Shown piece after piece: positions 21,497 through 33,430 of a stretch of DNA of 64,000 nucleotides (positions are counted from its first letter, which is position 1; every line of letters begins with the position of its first letter). Location of the stretch: the NCBI GenBank assembly GCA_051294375.1, contig CM119264.1, positions 23,185,955 to 23,249,954 of the forward strand, written 5' to 3'. The notes beneath the pieces were generated by a model. That model was not told the origin of the DNA, did not search any database, and was given only the letters and a program-made list of their open reading frames with translations. The translations under genes and the position numbers were made by a program. The stretch comes from Paraspadella gotoi. Taxonomy: Eukaryota; Chaetognatha.

Positions 21497-22145
21497 TCAC
21501 CCCAGAAGAACAAAAAGAAGCAGAGTAAACATTTTCCAACTGGGCAGGAAAACCGGATCAAATCTCAAGACGCCCTGATTTAAGTTGAAAAAGCAGTAGG
21601 TACCAGATTTATTTACGCTTTGAAGGTTTGGACCAGATTGAGTCGTTTTTACCTGTTCATTTTTCAGCTGAATTGGAGAGGATAAGAACTGAGATTTAAT
21701 TTGGGTGAGCAGAGGAGTATTTTTAGTGGTTGTTTTGGATTTCATATTTAAGGTATTTAGCAGTATTTACGCAGAAAAACGCGTGTTTTTAACTCGGTAA
21801 AATCGGTACAACCAATATAAAAATTATTTATTCATTCAATCAGTAAGCTATCTTACTTGGAAAGGCTGCAGTGGGTTAAGTGTGAAGGAAATGTTTTGTA
21901 ATATTCCAAAATCTTGTTCTAATTTAACATATACAATCAAGTCCTTTTTGCTGTCATTCCGAATATTCAATGGGGTAACGTTTCCGTTGGACGCAATAGG
22001 ATATAAACCTCGCAGTTTGCCATAAAAGACGCTGGTCAAAGACAACGACGACGACGACAAAGACGACGACCACCAGGAAAAAAGTCACAAAAACGGAGAG
22101 AGTTATCTTTTCTCTCCGTCTTTCTTCACCATCTCTCACAAACAA
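21497..22145 (-). CDS. Predicted small membrane protein with N- and C-terminal hydrophobic segments
   Basis: An ATG at 22145 opens MFVRDGEERRR followed by a Val/Phe-rich membrane segment. About 25 codons later the coding signal continues in a different frame (GLYPIASNGNV, VKLEQDFGILQNISF), so an intron or a 1-base frameshift must lie near 22030. A good donor is at 21856. A short exon near 21665-21700 (FLSSPIQLKNEQ) and a last exon ending with a hydrophobic tail (SWKMFTLLLFVLLG, stop at 21497) keep phase. The product would be a two-pass or type II protein with a luminal beta-rich part. I do not recognise it, and the exon model is tentative. Confidence 0.35.
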
Positions 22146-22335
22146 CCCCCCCTTTCCGCACTACCCCTTTCCCCGCCCCCCTAAACCCCCCGAAGCGCGA
22201 AGAAAAATGGCGTCAGTCTTTTCCTGTTTATTCTTGGGGTTTTGACCCTCAGCAGTGGAGTTTGAGGGAGTTTAGGGGGGGGGGTGGCGAAGGGAAGGGG
22301 AAGGAGAAAGTGGGAGAAAACGGAAGTAGAAAACG

Positions 22336-22392
22336 GGCGGAGTCTTTCTCTCTTAGCCAATCGCGTCTCAGCCACTTTATCCCTGGACCAAT
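22336..22392. promoter_or_regulatory. GC box and two CCAAT boxes
   Basis: GGGCGG at 22336, AGCCAATCG at about 22356 and GACCAATCGG at 22387. The CCAAT boxes are spaced about 31 bases apart, as NF-Y pairs often are. They stand about 200-250 bases upstream of the minus-strand start at 22145, in a GC-rich island ending CGCGCCGGCGCGCG. Confidence 0.4.
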
Positions 22393-22559
22393 CGGAGGCC
22401 GAGAAATTGTTTTCGCGCCGGCGCGCGACCCCGAAGATCGCGACATCCATTTATTCTAAAGAAATCGTTTCATAAAGTCTTTCTATTCACGCCACATATG
22501 GAGACATCACGTGACGAGGAGGAAAAGCCTTGTTAACTGGCGGCGGAAGAGGTGGAGGG

Positions 22560-22804
22560 AGAAAGAGAGAAGGAGGTGGAGGAAGTGAGTGGAGGAGAAA
22601 TAGGATGAAGGGAGAAAACGTAAATCATGAAGAGGAGAAACGGAGATGAAGGGAGAGAAAGAAAGAAAGAATGAAGGAAAGATAGAAAGAAAAAAAGAAA
22701 GAAAGAAAGAAGAAAGAATTAAAGATAAAAAAAGAAATAAAGAACGAAAGAAAGAAAGAAATAAATAACGAAAAAACGAAAGAAAGAAAGAAAGAAAGAA
22801 AGAA

Positions 22805-22835
<31 letters not shown>

Positions 22836-22884
22836 GAATAACGAAAGAAAAAAAAGAAGAAAGAAAAGAAAGAAAGAAAGAAAA

Positions 22885-22944
<60 letters not shown>

Positions 22945-22955
22945 AAAAAAATTCC
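22560..22955. repeat. (GAAA)n microsatellite
   Basis: Purine-only tract of GAAA units with AATA and GGAA interruptions, about 400 bases. The long reading frames across it are by-products of the repeat. Confidence 0.95.
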
Positions 22956-23055
22956 TTGGTTTATGGAAAGAAATCAGTGATACACAAAGAGGAAAAATGA
23001 ATAAACAACCATTAAATCTGAGATCTTGACTCTTTTCCAAACGAGAAAACTGAAC

Positions 23056-23057
<2 letters not shown>

Positions 23058-23116
<59 letters not shown>
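23058..23116. repeat. (GA)n microsatellite
   Basis: About 28 uninterrupted GA units. Confidence 0.95.
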
Positions 23117-23117
<1 letters not shown>

Positions 23118-23448
23118 AACAGAGATTTGACCCTTCTTAAACCATTATGGGGCCTCTGGGGTTGATTCACATCATAAATGGTTGGACCGCGACGGCAGTG
23201 GTGGCGAAAAAGCGGTTCGGATGGAGATAGATATCTGAGGGTTAGAGATGGGACTGGATGGGGTTTAAGATGGGAATCGTTGAGTTTCAATTGAGCTACA
23301 GTTTCTTGAGGTGAGTTGATTTGTTTTAGATAACCACAAAACTCTAATACCTAAAATAGAGAGAGTGAATGCTTCGGCTTCAATTAATTTACTAAGAGTA
23401 AAAAAAAATTTGTTTTGGTTGGAACAACGGCAAAGTCGGCAATGATAT

Positions 23449-23472
23449 ATAGATAGATCGATAGATAGATAA

Positions 23473-23558
<86 letters not shown>

Positions 23559-23592
23559 TTGATAGATAGATAGACCGATAGATAGATAGATT
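23449..23592. repeat. (GATA)n microsatellite
   Basis: About 30 tandem GATA units with a few variants (GATC, GATAAATA) at the edges. It is the only tetranucleotide of this class in the window. Confidence 0.95.
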
Positions 23593-23886
23593 GAGGTTAA
23601 ATTTATTTACTGACAGCTCACCTGATTATCATGCCTTTCTTCGCTGGTCGACGTGGTCGTGGAACGAAGAGTAGAGAGAAAACGTTGTTAATTAGACATG
23701 AGAAAACAACTGTAAACAAATGCCATGAAATAGAAATAATCTTTCGCTCTCTCTCACTCTCCCTTTCTTAGCCTAACACCTCAAACTCCTCGCTCTCTTT
23801 CCCAACTTCTTTTAAGAAGTTTTCTCATTATCTCACCAAAAAACAGCGAAGGCTTCGCCCTCATTCTTTACCTGAAAAACCAGTTG

Positions 23887-23936
<50 letters not shown>

Positions 23937-24047
23937 GAGGAGAAAGAGAGAAACCTTTTGAAAAAAAATGTGATTAATTTGTTTTTTGCCGAAAGTTCTC
24001 TCGCCTTGGTTGCCTCCGCACTCTCTCCAACGTCCCGGCTTGGAGGA

Positions 24048-24121
<74 letters not shown>

Positions 24122-24939
24122 TTTTCTTCGTTATCTTCACGCCACAGCGGCGAGAGTGAGAATGAGAGAGTGAGATAGAGCCGGAGATAGCGAGTGAGAG
24201 CGCAACCGCGAAAATTTGTTACCTCATTATTTTCTCAGACTCTAAATCACTTTTCTTTCCTTTTTCCTTCTTTTTTCCTTTCTTTCTCTCTTTCTCAAAA
24301 ATGGGCCGAATATGAGAAGGAATGTGAAAACCATTCGGGCGAAGGAGGAGGAGGAAGAGGAAAAGGACCCAAAGGCTAATTAGTTGCACCCTCAGTTTTT
24401 TTTAGTATGTTAAATTTGTTTTTCTTTCCTATTTTTTTTTTAAACAACTATCGCTCTTTAAGTGTAAAAATTTTAACTCTCATCCGAACATATACGGGTA
24501 AAAAAGTTACCAGTTGGTAAATCGCTATGGTTCGGAATACAGAAAATCTACACTCAACACTTGAAAATCGGTCAACCGCGACGCACCGACCTCAGCCTCG
24601 TTTCCGCGTTATTCAAAAACGCCATCTTGTTTTTCGTCAACCCCCTTTTTCCACCACATCTCTTCCACTCTCAAATGCAATCTACTTACCTACCTTTCCC
24701 TTCTCTTCTCTTTGTACGCAATTTGCTCACCCCCCCCTATTTTCACACGTGCAGGGACGCGCGACGGTTGTTTCGTGGCACCGGGCGACGATGTACGCAC
24801 GAAGTAGTATTTCCGGTCCGTCACGGCTATGAGCGAAAGAAAGAAGAAAAGAAAGAAAGAAAGAAAGAAAAAAAGAAAGAAAGAAAGAAATAGAAGAGAA
24901 GAGAAAGAAAGAAATAGAAGAGAAGAGAAAGAAAGAAAA

Positions 24940-25031
<92 letters not shown>

Positions 25032-25256
25032 AAAAAAGAAAAGAGAAGGAAAGAGAAAAGAAGAGAAAGAAAGGAAAGAAAAGAGAAAAAGAAAAGAGAG
25101 GAAAAGAGAGAGTGAAAAAAGAATCCACAAGAAATCGGGGGAAAGAAATTTTTACGAGAATTTCACCGGGAAGGTCGGACGAGGAGAGGCTCCTCTCTCA
25201 TTTATCATTTTAAATAATTGATTTAAAATGGGGGAGAAAGGAAAAGGAAGGTGGGA

Positions 25257-25290
<34 letters not shown>

Positions 25291-25455
25291 CGAACGTGTC
25301 TTGAAACTTCTTTGCAACAAGACTATTTTTACCCCAGCAATATATTCATTGAAAACTTTTTTTTCACTTGACACGAAAATGGTTTCATCGCTTAGTAATC
25401 GTAACGATCGATAGCTATTACTAATCACAATTACTAATGACAATGAATTTTGTTC
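23593..25455. other. Microsatellite field, no gene seen
   Basis: Contains (GA)n at about 23889-23931 and 24049-24119, (GAAA)n at 24834-25110 and (GA)n at 25257-25291, separated by short unique sequence. A few good splice-like sites (for example CAG/GTGAGC on the minus strand near 23622) could mark untranslated exons. No convincing coding exon is visible on either strand. Confidence 0.5.
24834..25110. repeat. (GAAA)n microsatellite
   Basis: About 280 bases of GAAA units with GAGAAGA interruptions. Both strands are open in several frames purely because of composition. Confidence 0.95.
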
Positions 25456-28400
25456 TCAAGCTTCGATGGCTTGCTGTCGATTCTTCGGCATCCGAAACAC
25501 GAGACGGAAAGCCTCCACCACGAGACCCGGATATTTCTCTTCCACCTGGAGGATTGAACGAATTCGTTTTAGCTTAATTAAATAATCATTTAGTTAACAA
25601 AATTAACAAGATAATATTTGGTAACTTAAAAAACGCCTCAACGTCCTGCTCAAATATTAACAGCACATAGCAACATTTTGACGAAGCTACCTACTTACCC
25701 TGATGGTAATGTAAAAAGTTACCCCAAATAACAGACCCATCTCCACAACCTCTCGCGACTCGTTCGACTCACTTACTTTCTCTCCCCGCCACCCAACTGA
25801 CCTTCTTCCACTCGGGATGACCGATGACCTGATCTCCGTTCTGCGCGATGTACAACATCGACTTGGACTTAAGGTCTGGCCTCTCGTGGTTGTGGCCCAA
25901 GACGAGACAGCGGGAGACGTTTTCCACCGTCAGGTTGTGGATCATGTAGGTCTCGCAAATGTCTGGAGGTTGAAGAAAGGAAAAGTTAAGGAAGGAAACT
26001 TAAAAATACACGATGACCTTCTAAGAGCCGCTCTCCCAGAATATTAGCATATGGCCTTCTGCACGTCTGCCTTCTGTACGTCTCATCGCGCTCTTACGCG
26101 CGTACACAGGTAACAATGGCCCTTAGTTGACCATAACACCTCTTCTCGGCACCTTCAACCTCTTCCCCCACGCCCTTCTGCACCTGTCAAGAGCGGGACG
26201 TCGTATTTGTCGGCGACGACGAAGAGATCCTCGACTCTGATGTCGAGGTTGACGATCTCGCCGGTGTAGAGGTAGCGGAGGAACTCCCACAGCACGATGG
26301 GGCTGATGTTGTCGACGGCGATCTCTTGCTGCGTTGATGGATGAAAAATAGCCTGACAGTTATATATTCCGCCGGCATGGCAACAGCCTGTGATGCCCAT
26401 TGGGATGGGACATCTCACTATTGGCTTTTGGGACTTCCGACCCTCAGTGACGCCTCCTGTCACTGGCGAGGTTACCCTAGGACGGTCTCGCTATGCCAAC
26501 GAAGAGGGAAGTCGTTAGGACTGTGGAATCCACAGTGTGGATGGAGCACAACGCATGGGATGGTGCGTTCCCCCTCTGAGTCAAAGGGATTGGCTGAACG
26601 ATGGTGGATGCGAGGCGGTGTGAATATACCACACCGGTCTTATTTTTTACTATGACCGTAACTCGTAAGCATGACCATTGACCATGGACCTCACCTCAAT
26701 TTTTGACCTTACCCTCTCCGCTCACCTTGTCAGCGTAATCCTTGAACATCGTGTCGAAGACGCTGGAGCGAGAGGCGAGGACGGATCGATGGACTCGGAA
26801 CTTTTGTCCGCCTGAGGGAGAGAAGAGATTTTCTTGTTTGATGAGCTGAAATTTGGCATCCCTGGCATCGCTTGCATCGCTGGCATCTCCCACATCTCTA
26901 ACATAAGCATCGAAATGTCGCCGTTGCTGATTCATTACATTTGGTAATTGTTATTATGATAACTCGAAATGAGAAAGTCATTTCGTTTTCATATCACGTA
27001 AGATTTGTCGTTTTAGTCGTCGGTATTATTGTTCCCGTTATGGACGTCGTCGTCGTCGTCGTCATCATCATCACACCGGAAAGGAGCACGACGTCGGAGA
27101 ATTTCCCGTTATTCAACATGTTGGAGAATTCGTTGGCGAGATGGCGCTGCACGGTCTCCGTCGCCAGACTGTGGGTGGCGTTGGGGTCTTCTTTGGTCAC
27201 GTCGCTGGATAATGGTGAGCGGGGGGAGGTGTGGAATTATGGTTATCATTTCTTTTTGACATATTACAGTTAAAACGATTAACTATTTCTTTATTTAAAA
27301 AAATGTAATACAAATAATCTAGTAACTATCGTACTCGTTTAAAATAAAAATGGGTTTATCAGATCAAAAACTATTCTCAGTCAAGTTTCGGATTGCACGT
27401 TGAAATTTTTTACCAATTTTTTAAAAATATTGCCAAGTAAATCCTAAACGACCCATATCTTTTCCGTCACCAAACTATTTCTGCTCACATTCCCCTCCTC
27501 CCCATCATCCCCACGGCCTCATGCCTTTCCCCCGCCACTCACTAAGTCGACGTAAACGCCAAGTGGATCGTCAACGTGTTCTCGGGCAGCAGCGTCTCCG
27601 CGTTCTTCATGAGGTAGGCCAGCTCGATGCAGGATCCTCCGTAGGTCTTCTTGACTCTGTAGCCTCCGTGACGAACGACGTAGACGTCGACCTCCCAGTT
27701 GCGGGCGGGATGTTCGATCACGAGGTTGGGCGCGTTGGAGAGGAAGATGGAGACGTGCTCGGGACTGGCCTTGGGGGGCGTGGAAGGTTAATGGACGATG
27801 AACCGCCTTGGGTTTGTGGGGATCTTTATATTTACGTCCTAGAGCTGTTTTTACTGTTGAAATATAATTGATATTTTTTTGTCTGAAATAAGCTCAATGC
27901 TGCCGATTGGCCACGTTCGAAGAAAATTCAGTTCTATCCCATCGATTAACGAACCCAACGAACGATGCATCAAAACATTGTTGTTTCCCCCAACAAACCA
28001 CCAAGCACCCACCTTGTCCGAGTTGCAGCCCACGTAGCAGTTGAGGTACCACCTGACTTTCTCTCCGTCGTCCTTGGGCTCTGTGTAAAAGGCTGGGCTG
28101 ATCAGAGCCGCTCTGGCTGTCGCGTGGTGGCTGAAGTCCTTGATCTCCCACTCGAATTCCGTGTAGACTTTCTTGTACATCTGGACGCCGCAAGTGGCTG
28201 AAGCCGTCGGGGTGTGCTGGATGTTCTTGAAGCCTGGGAAGAGTTTTGGAGGAAGGGGGGAGTCGGGATAATGCTTGAAAGACAACCATGACGAACCCGA
28301 AAATATAAGTTATTAAAGTGAAAAAGCCATGAACTGTATGATAAGAATATTTATCTTTTGATTACATTGGAAAACTACTCCCATTAAAATCTGGTGATTG

Positions 28401-28549
28401 AATCTATTCAATCGAAAACGACTCACTCATGTGATGTAATGTAATAGGACATTTACCGTCTATCCCTCCTAATTCGACTTACCCTCAGAATGCTCGACTG
28501 TTCCCGGTCCGCCCTTCACGCCTCCGGCCATCTCGATGATTTCCGGCAT
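25456..28549 (-). CDS. MATH-BTB-BACK protein, speckle-type POZ (SPOP/roadkill-like)
   Basis: Complete gene. Exons in reading order: 28483-28549, 28013-28233, 27543-27769, 27077-27204, 26726-26811, 26184-26328, 25802-25963 (edge may be one base off), 25456-25545. All phases agree and give about 374 residues, the same length as human SPOP. The MATH domain (about 25-175) contains FEWEIKDFSHHAT and VRWYLNCYVG and ends LLPENTLTIHLAF. The BTB domain (about 200-295) contains GKFSDVVLLSG, VHRSVLASRSSVFDTMF and FLRYLYTGEIVNLD. A BACK-type tail (about 295-374) contains VIGHPEWKKV. Such proteins recruit substrates through MATH to cullin-3 ubiquitin ligases bound by BTB. The MATH part is well diverged from SPOP, so it is probably one member of an expanded MATH-BTB family. 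There is no C-terminal nuclear signal like SPOP's. Intron 5 holds an about 320-base block that may be a repeat. Confidence 0.9.
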
Positions 28550-29871
28550 TTTGTTTCTTTCCTTTGTTTTATTCGTTTTGTTTGTTTTTGTTTGTTTCCT
28601 TCCGCGATTTTTCAAAGTTTGCGTCTTTCAAACGCCGAGTTTTTTTTTCGTTGTTTCCGATTTTGGTTTTTGTTTACAAACAAACGATGAAACAAACGCA
28701 ATAAAATCCGACGACGACAACGACTTGTTTCCCCGTTACGCACGCGCGAGACCGATAACGTCTTTTGTGCGCGCGCGACGAGAAAACGTCTCGAATCTTG
28801 AGGAAAACGCGGGCCGCCTCTGGATTATGGGCCGAGATCAACAACAACCTGAACAACCGGGTCGGCGACGACGACGAAGACGACGACGTCAAGAACAACA
28901 AGCGGACCGCGATCCCCACATTGTCGATTAAATCGGAGATCCCGGTGAAAATTGAAGTCGAGTCGAGATTGTTGCCCGCCTATTTATCAATGAAGATCAG
29001 TAAAAGTACATATTATTAACCCGATTAACCATGTTACCTGACAAATCTGAAAATTTGATTTGATTTGTTTTCATAATCCGTAACTATTTGTGATCGATCC
29101 TCATATCATTCTCTACGGGACCTCTTCTTCGCGCACAGTCAAAAAAAAAAATAGTGAAAAGGTTTTATGTCGAAGGTAGATTTTTCGGCGATGATCCAAC
29201 TTAGCGACGAAAAAAAAAGAGCGAAGCCGAAAGTGTATCAAAGTTCATTAAGTTGATGCTCGGAGCTCAAGGCTGCCGGCAGATTAAAAATGCAATGTTT
29301 ATTAAGGTAAGTATCGCGGTGAGGTGTCGTGGGCCGCAGCGTCGTCGCGTCATCAGAAGCATCTTCGTGTCATAAGCATTTATTCAATAAGTCGTGAGCA
29401 TATAAGTATTTGACATTCTGCCTTCTAATTTTCGGGCCGAGGATCATTTCAGTTTTACTTTTTTTAAAAACGTTTGACTAATGGCTACGATTTATTTCAC
29501 AATCGGGTGGGACAGTGATTCGTTTATTTGGCGTTAATGTGAGGCGGACCCAAACAACATCTGAGCGTACGGATGAAAATCTGTATCATAGTATTGATTA
29601 TTAAACGGAATTATATACAAACGATTTTGTTACTTATGAAAGCAAATTATAAGAGTACATTTAAACATTATTGACAAAAACTAATTCATGTAAAACATGT
29701 AAAACAAAACGAGTAAAACATGAAGTCATTCGTTGGCGAAGGAAAAAATGAAGAGAGAAAACAAGAGGTCGTCTTTGTCTCTTTTCTCGCCTCAAGGAGA
29801 AAGAGAGAATAAGTTGGGGAAAAAGATAATGAATTTTCACACTTCTCTCAATGAAAGAGAGAGAGAGAGAA

Positions 29872-29935
<64 letters not shown>

Positions 29936-29936
29936 G

Positions 29937-29988
<52 letters not shown>

Positions 29989-30367
29989 TCGGCATCGAAT
30001 GCACCGTCACGTCGCGGAACGCCGTTATCGTTTCGCCTTTATCGACGAATGATGACGACGAAGACGATGATGACAACAACGCTGACAACATACGTATTAC
30101 ATAGTTCTATGGTCCGTATCTCAGTATCATAATAATAATGATAATATCTGTAATTACTAATGAACTCGAAAATTATAGACATTTTCAGCATAATCATCAT
30201 CATCTTCATTATCATCATCTTCATCTTCATCATCATCATCATCATCACCATCACAACAACAACTGTGATTCATAATTCACAATCAGAATTTCACGATTCT
30301 GAATCGACGAAGACGAACGGAATTGAATCTCCTCGACGTTAATGAACGAAGGCGAAGTAGAAAACGA
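28550..30367. other. Upstream region of the MATH-BTB gene
   Basis: GC-rich first part (28700-28920) with CGCGCG and GACGAC runs, plausible as promoter and 5' UTR. It then turns AT-rich, with (GA)n at 29858-29987 and (ATC)n at about 30190-30250. A stretch near 28815-28930 is open on the plus strand but very low in complexity (Asp/Asn/Arg), and I do not call it a gene. Confidence 0.45.
29858..29987. repeat. (GA)n microsatellite
   Basis: About 130 bases of GA with a poly-A interruption near 29872. The corresponding tract in the noisy duplicate is at 42642-42737. Confidence 0.95.
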
Positions 30368-30392
30368 NNNNNNNNNNNNNNNNNNNNNNNNN
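30368..30392. other. Assembly gap, 25 N
   Basis: Exactly 25 N. The same length recurs at 51138-51162, so these are placeholder gaps and not measured distances. Confidence 1.
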
Positions 30393-33300
30393 TACCAGGC
30401 CGCCATCTGCCCTGCCGCTGCCGCCGCGACACGCCGCCGCGCAGCCGACGACGACCGACCACAACCAACAACACCGATGAGATGCGTCGAGATCGAATGA
30501 TTTATGAATTTCGGTTCGTGACTTTTCTTTCTTCTTCGAATTCGATATTCGGTCTTGATTCTCGAAGCGTCGATTCGGGGATTTCCTATCTGCGCTCATG
30601 AATCGCTATTTTGAGTCTTGCGGTGTGCTCTTATAGGAAAATGAAAGGAAGCAGGAAGGAGGAAAAAAAGAAGAGGGAAGGATGAAAGGAAGGAAGAAAG
30701 GCAGAAAGGAAGATATAGAAGAAAAGAGAGGAAAGCTCAGAAAACATTTTTTTTTTCTAAACCTAAAAGTTTTGATACTACGTCCACGACAGAAAGACAG
30801 AAAAGTCTTCAACAGGGCATAATAGGCGATAGAATAGCGTTGCACGCAACTGAAAAAGTTTTCATCTCGTTTTTCAATAATTCGGGTCAAACCGCGAAAG
30901 TTTCGTCCATTTCTCCTTCTTACTTCTCCTTTTTCTCGTTCCCCTTCTTCTCTCTTTCTTCTTCCTTCTCACCCGAAAGGAAAAAAAAATGACGGAAGTT
31001 TTATTAATGATGTTTTTTTTTTCTCGAGAAAACGCGAGGAAGAATTAAAATAGGGACAAAGGGGGTCGAGGAAGGGAGGGAGGAAGCGAGGGAGATGAAG
31101 AGGGGGAATGAAAGAGGGAAAAGTCACTCGACGGTGAATAGTGAGTCAAGTAATAAGAAGATGATTGTGAGGCGAAGGAAATTAATGGCCTTTCTTGTTG
31201 ACGTCGGGAGGAAAGTGGCGAAAGATGGGAAGTGCCACGGGGAACCTCGATTTGTGGGAACGTTTGCTGGGAAATGGGAATTGAGGGGAAGTGTGTTGAC
31301 GTTCAATTTGTAGTCAACATTAAACCGTAAACCTCGAACATCAAATTTAACGGCAGCAAATTTTTAAGGTTATGAAAAATGGAGAGCTATGATTGTTACA
31401 TGTTGTAGTTTTTTTTGTTATTATTGCCGTTTTGGTTGTCGTCGTCGTCGTCGTCGTCGTCGTCGATGTCCGCTTCAAAGCGGCGAAGGAGAAAAATACG
31501 AACTCGTCGATCAAAAGAAAAATAAGAAATTTGATTAATGAAGAAGAGGATATTGTTGGGTGAATGGACGCGGAGCGGCTGCAACGGTAGCGGCGGCGGC
31601 TGCGGCAGGCGGCGGCTGCGACGGTAGCGGCAATGGAGAAAATGGCGCTAATATCGACGATAGCACAGATGATGGTCGATGGAAGTGAGGAGGCGATGAA
31701 TCGCTCGGATCGATAAAGATGGAATGGGTCAGAACATAAATGGAAAGCGTTAGTTGACTCAACGATGGCGAAGTTGGTAAAATAAAAGAGGTTTGTTATT
31801 AGAAAGATAAGAATGGAGCTAATAATAGAAGGGGAGCGAAGAAAATAGAATGAGAATATGAGGAGCAAGAGTTAAAAGGGAAAACGTAGATATGGAGCGA
31901 AAAAGAAAGAAAAAATGAATAAAGAAAAAAGGAAGAGTTTTTATGAAAATGCCGAAAGAAAATGGGCGCGAATCCTGCTTTTATTATTTGAGCGGCTGCG
32001 TCTGTTGAAGATGGGGGGAGAGGGGGAGAGGGGGAAGGGGTGAAGAAAGGGTGGGCGCGGTGGTATATTATTATCTGAGGGGTTTGTAGGCGATAGGGGT
32101 TGGATACGTGGATATTAGGCGTAGTGAAAGTTAATACGAAAATTTTAAAAGTCAATTATGAACAACATACCATCAGTGAACATTAATTTGTAAAAAAAAT
32201 TATTTTTATGTTTTTTTAATTTTGCGTAGGCTATATTTATATATAGTACTATCCTTATAAATCGAAAATTTTCAAAATAGGCTTTTCTTAATTTTGATTG
32301 CAGATTTGAATTTCGTCAAAAAGTTGATAAAATTTTTTAAAAAATATTTTTATTAAGTGGGTTAAAAATTAAAAAAAATATATTTATATATAAAAGATAA
32401 TTTTCAGCTTAAAAATAGCTTTTTTTTAATTTTGACTCACATGAAGGAATTTTCAAAAAGAGTTATGACGAATCTAAATCTGCAAAAAAATCTTAAAAAA
32501 CTGTTTTGAAAGTTTAACATTTTATGGTTTAGTACTAAGTATAATATGCTTACTACGTAAATTGTAAAATTTATTATAATTTTTTATTATATAAATTTCA
32601 TTAGTAAAATGTTGTTCGTTCCTTATTTAGAATTTTAATCAAAGTTAAATTTAGGAATTTTTACTACGCCTTAGTGAATATAAGGTGGAGTAAAAGTTTG
32701 GGATTAAAATAAAATTTGGTGAATATAAATCTGTATTTATTTTTTTTTTTTTTTTAGTATCCAGTGGCTTATTTTTGTATTTAGTAGTTCCTCTGTATAT
32801 ATTAAAATTCAATTTTTTTTTCAAATTCTGAATACAGATTTCGATTTTTCATAATAAATTGATTAAAAAATATAAATCTTTTTAAAAAAATAGAAAAAAT
32901 ATTTTTTAAGCTGAAATTAAAATGATATTTTAACTATGTTTTTTTTATACTTTTGACCACTTTAATAAAAAAAAAATTTCAAAAAGTTACACTTTCTTTA
33001 TTCAACTTTTTTCAGGAATCCTATATTTAAAATTCAAGAATTCTTATTTTGAAAATTTATATAAAATATAGCTCAACGAGAGCCCATCGTTGAATAAATT
33101 TAAAATGAATATTATGGGTTTTTTATTACATGATCATTATGCTAATTTTTATTTTATGAAATTTTATTATTTACACATCACTCTAGTTGACATGAGTTTT
33201 TGCTGAATGGGAAAGTAAAAGAGAAAACCGACTAGACCAAAAATTCATTTTTCAATCTTTCGACGGTATATTAACTATGGGTTTTTATTTAATCAATTGT

Positions 33301-33430
33301 CAATAAAAGTTTCGATCACTTTTTTCAGAAAGGAAGAATCATTTTGTATGTTTAGTTTTGTTATATTTCACTAAGTAAATAAATTATTCTATAAATAACC
33401 GTAAACATACATTACAACGAATCGGTTGTG
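30393..33430. repeat. Segment S2, first copy of a 3-kb block present three times
   Basis: Non-coding. Corresponds to 33431-36400 (S3) and 43145-46400 (part of S4), with frequent 1-base insertions and deletions between the three. It contains a GGAA-rich tract, a (GTC)n run at 31438-31468, a GCGGCG-rich stretch near 31570-31635 and a very AT-rich half (32170-33400). I see no gene. Confidence 0.85.

Noticed and set aside
22507-23040. Long Phe/Ser/Leu reading frame
   Set aside because: Produced entirely by the (GAAA)n repeat read in antisense. No non-repeat coding signal.
23449-23592. CRISPR-like regular array
   Set aside because: Perfect four-base units without spacers. A plain GATA microsatellite in eukaryotic DNA.
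24690-25221. Long Lys/Arg/Glu or Phe/Ser reading frames on both strands
   Set aside because: Composition artefact of the (GAAA)n tract.
28490-28931. Plus-strand gene upstream of the MATH-BTB start
   Set aside because: The frame crosses the MATH-BTB first exon in antisense and is Phe- then Arg-rich. No splice support.
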